Shown: piece after piece, positions 1 through 8,771 of the stretch | Numbering within the stretch: position 1 is the stretch's first letter | How the letters are laid out: the number at the start of each line of letters is the position of its first letter | Assembly: GCA_902984215.1 (NCBI GenBank) | Contig: CADWAF010004307.1 | Span: 1 to 23,855 of the forward strand | Origin: Willaertia magna | Lineage: Eukaryota > Heterolobosea > Eutetramitea > Acrasida > Naegleriidae | Direction of reading: 5' to 3' | Length of the DNA: 23,855 bases | Program-made: the position numbers and the translations under genes | Notes under the pieces: generated by a model | Told to the model about the DNA's origin: nothing | What the model saw: the letters and a program-made list of their open reading frames with translations, nothing else | Databases searched by the model: none

Positions 1-104
1 GTAATTTGTTCTTCATTTTCCTCTCCTTCTTCTTCTTCCTTCGTTTCTGGTAGATTATCTTCAATCACCACCTCCGAATGATGCTGTATGTTAGGTTCTT
101 GCAT
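1..104 (-). CDS. N-terminal fragment of an acidic protein of unknown function, cut by the window edge
   Basis: Reading leftwards from an ATG at 104-102, a frame stays open to the window edge and gives about 34 residues. They start MQEPNIQHHSEVV and become very Glu-rich (residues 22-33 are almost all E, K and N). The ATG follows AAAAAT, like the A-rich contexts of the other starts here, and a TAA lies in the same frame upstream, so no longer N-terminus is possible without an intron. The gene is divergent from the MTFP1-like gene. No domain is visible in so short and low-complexity a piece, and I give no function. Confidence 0.5.
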   Translation of the reverse strand, partial: MQEPNIQHHSEVVIEDNLPETKEEEEGEENEEQI

Positions 105-736
105 ATTTTTTACTTCATTCAACAGTGGGATTTTCAGGCTTGGTTACTTCTCCGTGAAGTAAAAGTAATTAGCGAAAATTTCTCACTGATCCCCGGCGTC
201 CTCCCTTAAATTTTTCTAAGGCAATTTTCTTGGTAAAAATGTTTAACACAGAAAGTAAGCTTCCTGTTTGTTTTAACAGTCACTTTACAACCCGAAGAAT
301 CACAGTTACTAGTCTGAGTTGGTTGAGTTTGGTAGACGGTCTAATTTTGATTAATTGTTTTTTTAAACTATTTCTCAATAATTAAATACAATTTCAACTG
401 ACGCGTTGCCTGCCAAGGACAAACAAAGGTATTTGGGTTGGTTAAATAGTGGTCATTTGTTCACCTATTTTTTATTGTGTGCATTGTTTGGAACTGGAAG
501 GGAAGGACGTCAAATTTTGTAAAAACAGAAATTTCAAGTTTTTTAATTGTTGTTCTAATTGTTGGCAGTTCTATCAATTTCATTAAAATAGAAACATAAA
601 CAATCAACAACACAATTGATTGCACTGCAAGCAAAATGAAGCCCGTTGTGCTAGTTCTTTAAAACTATTTGTAATGCAGAAGACAATACAAATAGCTGTT
701 GACAACCAACTGCTTAACAAAATTAAAAAAGTAAAA
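105..736. other. 632-nt divergent intergenic region
   Basis: This stretch separates the left-edge minus-strand gene from the MTFP1-like plus-strand gene and probably holds both promoters and 5' UTRs. I see no long conserved frame, tRNA or rRNA in it. A perfect 7-bp inverted repeat with a 5-nt loop lies at 144-162 (TTACTTC / GAAGTAA). A short upstream reading frame at 636-662 encodes eight residues (MKPVVLVL), and another ATG at 674 is in frame with the downstream gene. Confidence 0.6.
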
Positions 737-1498
737 ATGAGTAAAGAACAAGAACAAGTAGAAGTGAAAACAACAATAACAGAACAACAACCAGCAACAG
801 AACAAGTTGAAGGAATTAAATATGTAAATCCAATCGCAAGAGCAGCTAGATATTTAGCTAAAATTAGAGCAGCTTCCTATGCCAGTGATGTGGGAGAAAG
901 TACAAGAGGTGCAGCTCCTAATGCTTTTGTTAATTTAGCTTATGCTGCAACAATAACTTATATATTTGCCGATCTTTATATTAGATATAGTGATTATATT
1001 CCTCCAAAACCTCATGATTATATTCCTCCAAAACCTCATCAACAATTGACAACACCAACCACTTCATTAACTATTGAATCTATACGTAATGCTAATCCCG
1101 ATACTACAATTACAACAGTAGTAAATAATAATATTGTTAATGAAACTAATATTAATAATCAATTATCTGTTGTAGATAAATATGATAAAGCTAAATATAT
1201 GGGTTATTGGAGTTTATGGCATTTACAAGCTTCTCTCTTTTTCCCAAGTTTTACAATTCACACAATTGTTAACCAAACAAGAAAAGCATTGGTGAAGTTC
1301 CCTAATTTACCACCAAGAATTAAAGTTTGGACACCAATGGTAATTGCTTTGAGTTCAATTCCTTTCTTAATTCATCCTCTAGATACTTTAGCTGATAAAG
1401 TTATGGAATATACTTATTGCAAATTACTTGATTACAAAGCACCACAACATGAACAATTAATAGTAACACAAGAAGTTATTGAAAAGAAAGAACACTAA
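737..1498 (+). CDS. MTFP1/MTP18-like mitochondrial fission process protein
   Basis: This is a 253-residue member of the mitochondrial fission process protein 1 family, inner-membrane proteins that promote mitochondrial division. The family signature is seen as an N-terminal block at residues 33-73 (RYLAKIRAASYASDVGES, then AYAATITYIFADLYIRY) and a C-terminal block at about 155-225 (SLWHLQASLFFPSFTIH, then PPRIKVWTPMVIALSSIPFL and IHPLD). Between them lies a lineage-specific Asn/Thr-rich insert that includes an exact duplication of YIPPKPHD. This makes the protein longer than the roughly 165-residue animal form. There is no intron. The start at 737 has an AAAA context. An in-frame ATG at 674 has a poorer context and would add 21 residues. 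An AATAAA polyadenylation-like signal overlaps the stop (1498-1503). The family assignment is firm; the role is inferred from the family. Confidence 0.85.
   Translation: MSKEQEQVEVKTTITEQQPATEQVEGIKYVNPIARAARYLAKIRAASYASDVGESTRGAAPNAFVNLAYAATITYIFADLYIRYSDYIPPKPHDYIPPKPHQQLTTPTTSLTIESIRNANPDTTITTVVNNNIVNETNINNQLSVVDKYDKAKYMGYWSLWHLQASLFFPSFTIHTIVNQTRKALVKFPNLPPRIKVWTPMVIALSSIPFLIHPLDTLADKVMEYTYCKLLDYKAPQHEQLIVTQEVIEKKEH
992..1039 (+). repeat. Two exact 24-bp tandem copies inside the MTFP1-like gene
   Basis: The unit GATTATATTCCTCCAAAACC plus TCAT occurs twice with no mismatch (992-1015 and 1016-1039). It encodes DYIPPKPH twice. The copies keep the frame and sit in the variable loop between the two conserved blocks of the family. 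Confidence 0.97.
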
Positions 1499-1583
1499 AT
1501 AAATTTTAAATTATCCAAAATTCAAATCAATTTTTGTTAAAGAAATCACGATAACGTTATAATTTGAACTCAACCCAAAAAAA

Positions 1584-1904
1584 ATGCAAAACTCACCAGT
1601 TTATGATTTAGTAGCTTCCGCAAGTACATTCGAGGAATTAGAGGTGGCAAAAGCAAAGGCATACTTTGTTAAAGATATTTATCAAAAGTATGTAATTTGA
1701 TAATATTTATTATTTATTTATATTTTTTAAAGTCTTGTCAAGTCTTGTTTTGATAAATGTATTGTACTTGTTTATAGAAACCCTGAAACCCATCCTGGAG
1801 AATTAGTTTGTTCCGATAGATGTGTTAAAAAATTCTTTAATGCTCATGCCTATACCAGACAAATTATAGATGAATTTAATAAAGAACAAGAACAAAACCA
1901 ATAA
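1584..1904 (+). CDS. Small TIM chaperone (Tim9/Tim10 type), two exons
   Basis: Exons 1584-1687 and 1733-1904 join into a 91-residue protein. The 45-nt intron (1688-1732) runs from GTATGT to AAAG. The product has the twin CX3C motif of small TIM chaperones: C40-FDK-C44, 16 residues, C61-SDR-C65. The flanking residues YQNLVK and CVKKFF are like Tim9/Tim10. In the family these cysteines form two disulfides in the mitochondrial intermembrane space, and hexamers carry hydrophobic precursors to the TIM22 or SAM machinery. The length (about 90) is typical and there is no presequence, as expected for MIA-pathway clients. The second CX3C block looks most like Tim10, but Tim9, Tim8 and Tim13 cannot be excluded. 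An AATAAA follows the stop at 1915-1920. Confidence 0.85.
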
Positions 1905-2026
1905 CTAATTCAATAATAAACAATGAATGAAGAACCCTAAAAGAAGAAAAAAAAATGAAGAAATTTGAAGAGAGAAAAGGAGATAAATTAGTTAGTACTT
2001 CATCGGGAATTCAAAAAACAAACAAA

Positions 2027-3402
2027 ATGAAGAAAACAATGCATTATAAGAATAAATATTTACAAAATCCTCCTAACTTTATTGAATTGGCTGAAAAGTA
2101 TTCTTTTTTTACACCTTTGTAAGTTTCTTTTCTTTCTCATCATCTTATTGTTAAAGTGTTAATACCACCACTTCATCTATAGATTTTGGAAATGCAGAAG
2201 CTGTAATGTCATTAACTAAAGTTTTACTTTTAAATGATTATAATATTAAGTGGGATCTACCTTTAAATCATCTTTGTCCACCAGTGACGAATAGGGTAAA
2301 TTACATTCATTGGATTAATGATTTAATTGAAATTTCAAATTCTGAACAACAAAATAGAGAGAATAATGAAATTATTGGAGTAGATATTGGAACGGGAGCA
2401 AGTTGTATATATCCTTTATTAGGTCATAGCATTTATAATTGGAAATTTATTGCAACTGACATTTCTTTAGAGAGTTTACAATATTCATTACAAAATATAA
2501 AAAAGAATGAAAAACATTTTCAAGAAAATATTCATTTAAAATTAAATTTAAATAAGGATGATATCTTACGTAATATTATAGAAGATAACGAACAAGAAGA
2601 TAAGGAACAAAATACTGTTTTAGATCAATTAGAACATTCATGGTTTAAAGAACTAAAAACTATAAACTTTACAATGTGTAATCCTCCCTTCTTTGATGAA
2701 GATGAAACAATTAATAGAAATTTAGAACATGATTGTAGAGGAAATGAAAATGAAATGATAACTGAAGGAGGAGAGATTGAATTTGTAAAGAAAATGTTAG
2801 ATGACAGTTTTTATTTTATAACTCATCCAACAAAATCAAAATTATTTGAAAATTGTTGGTTTACTTCAATGTTGGGTAAGAAGAAAAGTATTCAACCAAT
2901 AATATCTTATTTAAATGATAGAAATGAAAATACTTTAAAACATTTTAAGAAATTAACTGTCACTTATCATACAACTGAATTTATTCAAGGAAAGACAACT
3001 CGTTGGGGAATAGCTTGGAGATTCATACATAAAACCATCTTAGCTAAAACAGAAAGTATTAATAATCAATTATCTACTATTGCTGTTCAAAGAGTAATGA
3101 GACAGAATATATTTAAAGGATTTCCAAATGCCACAAAGTTATTTCAAGAAATTGAAAAGGCTTTAAAAGAAAAGAAAGATATTGTTACTATTTCTAAGAA
3201 AGATTTAAGTATGGCATCTATTAAAGGGTATTTAGAGAATGATGTAAAACAACAATTTGAAATTAATATTTTACAAATTCAACCAAAACAGTTTTGTGTA
3301 GAAGTAAAATATAAAGGACCAGGAAAGAATGATCCTCCAACTAATGCATTTGGTATAATGTATTCACATTTAAGTAAGAAGGTTTTTGAGAAGGGTGTTT
3401 AA
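2027..3402 (+). CDS. METTL16: METTL16-type RNA N6-adenosine methyltransferase, two exons
   Basis: Exons 2027-2118 and 2157-3402 join through a 38-nt intron (GTAAG to AAAG) into 445 residues. The N-terminus (HYKNKYLQNPPNFIELAEKY) and the post-splice FGNAEAVMSLTKVLL follow METTL16. The S-adenosylmethionine site is VDIGTGASCIYPLLG (from about residue 106), the catalytic NPPF is at 206-209, and the lysine loop MLGKKKS is near 269. QGKTTRWGIAW is also characteristic. Family enzymes methylate the U6 snRNA ACAGA-box adenosine and certain hairpin RNAs. About 120 residues follow the catalytic domain and end in a strand-rich part (FEINILQIQPKQFCVEV) that may be a KA1-like RNA-binding module; this is inference. 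An in-frame ATG at 1955 would add 24 residues. I prefer 2027 because homology begins there. Confidence 0.87.
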
Positions 3403-3555
3403 AATAATCTGAAAATACTTTGAATTTTATTATTATTGTAAATTAATAATATGGTCATTGCCCTTTTATTTTACAAATAATTTAATAATTTTAGAAAGAT
3501 ATTTTGGTTCATAGTGTGCAATATAATTAAAATAACAAAAGAAGAAAAAAACAAA

Positions 3556-4596
3556 ATGCAAAGTACCAAGCGCATTGTTGTCAAACAATATCCAAAGGGA
3601 ATTCCTACAGAAAATGATTTTGAAATCCAAACAATTCAAATCAACACTGATTTAGAACAAAATGAAATTTTAGTAGAATTATTAGATGTTAGCGTAGATC
3701 CTTATATGCGTATTAGATTAAGGGAAAATGTACCAAGTGGTTATTTCCCATCTTATCCTTTAGGAGAACCAATGCTTGGTGGTTGTATTGTAAAGGTTTT
3801 AAACTCTAAACATCCAGGTTACTTGAATGATGAAATTATTTTAGGACAATGCACTTGGCAAATACATCAAAAGTTAAAAATAACGGATAATGAGAAAAAT
3901 TATTTAAAAATTGAACAGAATGAGAAGGTACCACTTTCTTATTATTTAGGAAGTGTTGGAATGCCAGGTCATACGGCTTATTTTGGATTGTTAAAAGTAT
4001 GTCAGGCTAAGCAAGGGGAAACTGTTGTGGTGTCAGCTGCCAGTGGTGCGGTAGGCAATATGGTTGGACAAATAGCCAAGATTAAAGGTTGTCACACTGT
4101 AGGTATTACAGGTTCAGATGATAAAATTGAATTACTTAAGAGTATAGGGTTTGATGAAGTAATTAATTACAAGCATTGTAACAAAGATATTTTAAAGTTA
4201 AAGGAATTAATAGAAAAAACTTGTCCAAAAGGAGTTGATTGCTACTTTGATAATACTGGAGGATTTATCTTAGATGCAGTAACATTATGTATGAATGTTG
4301 GAGGAAGGATTGCTTTTTGTGGAGCAATTAGTTCTTACAATGAAGAGAAACTAGATGCCGATACTGGTCCTAGATTAAGCTCTCTATATGTAATAAGAAG
4401 ATTAAAAGGGATTGGATTTTTAGTATATGAGTTTGAAGAAGAATACCCAAAAGCAAATGAAGATTTAATTAGATGGGTGAATGAAGAAAAGATTAAGGTT
4501 TTAGAGACAAAGGAGAAGGGGTTTGAAAACATTCCAAAGGCCTTTGTTAAACTTTTTACTGGAGAGAAGCTTGGAAAGATAGTTATTGAGATGTAG
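3556..4596 (+). CDS. NADPH-dependent MDR oxidoreductase (alkenal/prostaglandin reductase, CurA type)
   Basis: This is a single-exon, 346-residue zinc-independent medium-chain dehydrogenase/reductase. Like prostaglandin reductase 1 and plant double-bond reductases, it has DPYMRIR at 48-54 near the catalytic fold, SVGMPGHTAYFGLL at 133-145, and a nucleotide-binding AASGAVGNMVGQIAK at 161-175 followed by GITGSDDKIELLKSIGFDEV. No zinc-ligand cysteine pattern is apparent. The family reduces alpha,beta-unsaturated aldehydes and ketones with NADPH, in detoxification of lipid peroxidation products or eicosanoid turnover. The physiological substrate cannot be read from the sequence. The start at 3556 lies in ACAAAATG. 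The frame is open further upstream but without an ATG. Length and motifs are normal and the C-terminus (GKIVIEM) is complete. Confidence 0.88.
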   Translation: MQSTKRIVVKQYPKGIPTENDFEIQTIQINTDLEQNEILVELLDVSVDPYMRIRLRENVPSGYFPSYPLGEPMLGGCIVKVLNSKHPGYLNDEIILGQCTWQIHQKLKITDNEKNYLKIEQNEKVPLSYYLGSVGMPGHTAYFGLLKVCQAKQGETVVVSAASGAVGNMVGQIAKIKGCHTVGITGSDDKIELLKSIGFDEVINYKHCNKDILKLKELIEKTCPKGVDCYFDNTGGFILDAVTLCMNVGGRIAFCGAISSYNEEKLDADTGPRLSSLYVIRRLKGIGFLVYEFEEEYPKANEDLIRWVNEEKIKVLETKEKGFENIPKAFVKLFTGEKLGKIVIEM

Positions 4597-4636
4597 GCGT
4601 GGCAATAGAAAGCAATCTCCATAATTAATTTGCTGG

Positions 4637-4652
4637 AATTGACAAGTCAATT
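4637..4652. promoter_or_regulatory. 16-bp inverted repeat upstream of the ARF-like gene
   Basis: AATTGAC and GTCAATT form a perfect 7-bp inverted repeat separated by AA. It lies about 145 nt before the ARF-like start codon, between two plus-strand genes. A dyad of this size could bind a dimeric factor, but AT-rich DNA makes chance dyads common and no function is shown. Confidence 0.25.
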
Positions 4653-4795
4653 ATCAAATTCAAAGCACTACAAATACAACCTTTCAAAAGTCAGCCATCA
4701 CTGCTAAAATTTTAATTTTTTTAAAAATTTCTTAACAATTTTTCAAATTTATTTTTTAAAATAAAAAAAAACAGAAATTACATAAAATAGACAAA

Positions 4796-5481
4796 ATGGG
4801 CAACACAAATCCTGTACAAACCCTTTTCCTTGGAGCTGATGGAAGTGGAAAAACAACAATTATTAAAACAGCAGAAAACAAATTTAAACCATTAAAACAA
4901 GACCAATTAAAAGAAATTCGTTCAACAACTGGACATGAAGTTAGACATTTTAAAGTAGGAAGTGTATCATTTGCAGCTTGGGATGTAAGTATATGAAACA
5001 CAAAAAGAAAAATTTTTTAACCATCACATTTGACAATTGACTTGATTGCCGTTCATTTAAAAAAATTATTGATTTTTTTACTAAAAATTAGTTACCCGGA
5101 AAAGAACAATTACGTTCTGTATGGAATAGTTATTATAAACATGCCGAAGCTTTAGTATTTGTTGTAGATAGTACTGGAAATGAAGATAATTTAGAGGAAG
5201 TTAAAGAAATTCTGCATGGAGTAATTCAAAATGTACAATTAAGAGAATGTACATTATTAATTTTAGCAAATAAATAAGATACTACAGTTGCTAAGAAAGC
5301 AGATAAATTAAAAGAATTTTTCAATCTAAGTTCATTAGCAGGTTTAAGAGATCGTACTTGGCGATTACAAGGATGTAGTTCTCTTACAGGAGATGGTTTA
5401 GAACAAGCCTTTTTATGGTTATCCGATGAATTAAAGAAACAAGAAAAAGAGAAAGAAAAGAAGAGAAAAGAACAAAAGTAG
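4796..5481 (+). CDS. ARF-like small GTPase (possibly Arl13-like), interrupted by an in-frame TAA at the NKxD motif
   Basis: Exons 4796-4984 and 5092-5481 join through a 107-nt intron (GTAAGT to TTAG). The frame encodes 192 residues but holds a TAA at 5275-5277. Seen in order are MGN (possible myristoylation), the P-loop GADGSGKTT at about 13-21, the G3 motif WDLPG, RSVWNSYY, FVVDST, then ANK-stop-D where ARF proteins have NKQD. After the stop the G5-like GCSSLTGDGL, AFLWLSDEL and a Lys/Glu-rich tail are fully preserved up to a TAG. ARF proteins have Gln right after the G3 glycine; here it is Lys. RSVWNSYY, the missing Gln and the charged tail resemble Arl13, a ciliary GTPase, but this is a suggestion. 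The stop may be a nonsense mutation, a sequencing error or a readthrough site. As written, translation would give 124 residues. Confidence 0.75.
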
Positions 5482-5669
5482 ATTTCACAAGATCATTTAA
5501 CTACCAACATCTTTTTTGCAATGCTTTCCTTTTGATTATATATAAACTGTTTAATATACATAAATACATATGTAAAATAATATGATGAATTTATTGTTTT
5601 CTGTATTTTATTTTGCTTACATTTTTATCTACAATTATTTGTATTTCCCGCCCAATACTACAAGAAAAA

Positions 5670-8600
5670 ATGAATTCACAAGAAAATGAGGAAGATGCTT
5701 ACTGGTCTCCCTCAATACATAATAGTGGAGGGAGTAACGGTTCTGGAAGAAGATTGATTTCAACACCTCCTTCATCTTCTTCTAAAAAATCTCCTCAACA
5801 AGATAATATAGATTCCTTATACAAAGTTTCACCTCAAACTGAGGCTAATTTTAATGGACAGTATTACGGAATGCATAGAGATGATGTTAGGTACGAAGAG
5901 GATCAAGAAAAGGTAAGAAACATTTAAAAAAATGCATTAATTTAATATTTTATGTTAAATGTTCATCTAGATTAACGGAGCTCGGGATGATCAACATTCA
6001 ACTCTTTCCTCCATACTTTTTGAAACCCCTGGAAAAAACAACAACGAGCCTCAAACAATATCTAAACTAACACATCATATTGATGAATTGAAAGTTGAAA
6101 ATGAAATGTGGAGAAAAGCTTACAGAGAACTTCAATCTAAACATACCCAAAGAGTTGACACTGTATTAAAAGAGTATAAACAAAAAGAAGAAGAATTAAG
6201 AGAGAAGTTCGAAGAAGAAAAGTCTTCTGCAATTAAAACCTTATCACGATCGAGTTATATAGTGCAAAGTGACATGAAAAATTTAATATTTTTGTTGAAA
6301 AATCATAATGTTGATAATTTATACGAAGTCATAAATACAGAACAAACAGACCAAGAGTATGCAAAGGATCCTTTTATTAACACATTTAATGAGCTCAAGA
6401 ATTGTTTATTTTCAAGATTCAGAGAGTTAACAGATGAAAGAAACGAATTGTACAGAGAGAATAAACAACTTTCTGACATACTAGAGACTGAAAAAGAAAG
6501 TTTGATTCAAGAAGTAAATGTATTTAAATCCGAACACCAAGGAAGATTCAACCAAGAATTACAATCTCTAAGAGAACAATTACATTATTATCAGAAAAAA
6601 GCAGAAAGTATGGAAGGTGATCAAGATAGAATACAAGTAGATTATGAACAAAGATTAATAGAACTTCAACAACAAAACAAAGAATTAGAGAGTCTTATTG
6701 AGACTGAAAGAAATAGTAAAAAGTCTTTGGAAGAAAGTATTGATACACTAAAATACACTCTCGCTGAAAGAGATGTCCAACTAGAACAAACCAAAACTCA
6801 TGCTCAACAACAGGTATCTCTTTTGGAGAGTAAGTTGAAAATCAAACAAACAGAACTAGATGAAATGTCAGAATCCCTAAGCAGAATAAAAAATCATAAT
6901 CAACGAGTACAAGAAGATAGTTCAGAAAAATTGGATGAATTTAAAAAAGAAATTAAGAGTTTGAGAGAAACAGTTGGGCAATATAAACTGAAGTATGGAG
7001 AGGAAAATCAAAAAAGCTACTTTGAGTTGGCTAGAGAACTAGATTCTGCCTATCAAAAGATAAAGCAAATTGAAGATGCTAAGATTCAACAACTAGATGA
7101 ATTAGTGGAGACTTATGAGTTCAGGCTAAACCAAATGCAAGAAGTGATTCAAGAAAGCCATAGAATAATTGACCTCGAAAGTAAAAAAACAGAAACAGTT
7201 CAGAAACAACAACAAAGCACCACACTTGCACTAGAACGTTTAGAAAGAATTTTAATTGAAAAATCTATTATAACCAAACCAACAAACGACCTTTCATTAC
7301 TGGTGGATAAAGTAATAGAGTACATTACGATAAGGGAACAACAACTCTCTACTCATTTCCGAGAACTGGAGGTCATTAGAACAAAACTTGACGAAAGTGA
7401 AAACAATAGACAATTATTAAAGAAAGACTTGGAGGGAGTAATATCAAACCTACAAAGTAAATTAGGGGAAGATATTAGATTAAGAGAAGAAGAAAAAAAA
7501 AGGTTTGAATCCTTAATACTTTCCTTAGAGGAAAAGGTGAAACACGCCAAAGAATCCAAAGAAACAAATGAATTGAATTTGGAGCAATCTAGACAATTGA
7601 ACAGACTACAACTAGAGTTGAATGAGAAAGAAAAAGTAATTCAATCGGCTAACAATACAATAAGATCTTTAAAGGAGAACATGGAGTTGAGTTCCACGAA
7701 TTTAGATTACAGACAAAAACAAATGGAAGAATTATTAAACAAGAAAGAGGAAGAAATAAAACGGGTGAGATCTGATCTAACAACGGAGATAGATCATTAC
7801 AAGAAGCGATTGAGAAGACTATCGGTAGAAAATGAAACCATGCAGAACAAACTAAGGGAAGCTGAGCTAACAACGAATGGTGAAAGACGCAAATCCTTTA
7901 GTGAGGTTGAGATGCTTAATGTACAATTAAGAGAACAACATGAAAAAATAGAATCTCTAAACATTCAACTTTCTAAACAATACTTGCAAATACGAGAACA
8001 AGTAAACATTATTGAGACTTTGCGAAAGGAAAAAGATTCTCTTTCATCTCAAATTAATCTAACAAACAATACAGATAAAGTGATAGAGGAGCAAATAGCC
8101 AGACTGACAGAACACTACAATGCAGAAATAGGAAAATATAGAGAGAAGCATGAACAACTTTCTAAAAAGTACAAAAATTTGAAAGAGAAATTCTTTAGAC
8201 AATCTTTAAGACAAAATGAATTACAGAGCTATCTTCTTAAACTTCAAAAGAAACAACAAAAGAAGCAAAATGAACAAGAAGAATCAATTTTAAATCAAAA
8301 ACCACCTGTCAAGTTAGCCCCTAGCAATCCATCCGTTGCTCCTAGTGTTCACCAATCAGAAATGTATTCTCATACACATCCAAGTACTTCTACTACTTAC
8401 CCACCAGCTAATGACCACAATGAGGAAAACTACTACCCTAGATATATAGTTACGCCTTCTTCCTTACCTACATCAAATGAAACTTCTCCAAACCCACATA
8501 ATTATTACGTTGACAACGAACATCAACCAACATTCTATCAACCCATCAGTTCTATTTCCATCAACACAAAAACAAAACCTAGTAGTTCTAAGATTGTAAA

Positions 8601-8712
8601 TTCAAGAAACTCACTTGCATCAAATGCAACTAATGCCCCATCAATTAGCTCAACAAAAACTAAAAAGAAAAAGAAGACTTCAAAACCTAGATCCCAATCT
8701 AATGGAAGATAA
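5670..8712 (+). CDS. Long coiled-coil protein of unknown function, two exons
   Basis: Exons 5670-5912 and 5971-8712 join through a 58-nt intron (GTAAGA to CTAG) into 994 residues. The N-terminal 100 residues are Ser/Pro-rich and probably disordered (ISTPPSSSSKKSP). From about residue 110 to 840 the protein is an almost unbroken heptad-patterned coiled coil rich in Glu, Gln, Lys and Leu (for example QLHYYQKKAESME and KYREKHEQLSKKYKNLKEKF). The C-terminal 150 residues are Ser/Thr/Pro/Asn-rich and end in a basic tail (KTKKKKKTSKPRSQSNGR). No membrane segment, motor domain or catalytic motif is visible. The layout is that of centrosomal, basal-body, golgin or other scaffold proteins. I do not recognise a specific family, and coiled-coil similarity is too weak to assign one. 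The gene converges on the NMNAT-kinase gene with 59 nt between stops; AATAAA at 8759-8764 lies in that gap. Confidence 0.85.
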
Positions 8713-8771
8713 AAATTAATCTAAATATTCAACCTGTAAATTTAACAAGGATTTATATAATAAATACTGTA

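Noticed and set aside
3514..3555. Longer N-terminus of the MDR reductase
   Set aside because: The upstream frame has no ATG (only GTG), and family similarity begins after 3556.
5275..5277. TAA read as Gln through a changed genetic code
   Set aside because: Several clear genes in the window (METTL16, the Tim10-like gene, the MTFP1-like gene, the NMNAT-kinase fusion, TRIP4) end in TAA at the expected place, so a genome-wide reassignment is not supported.
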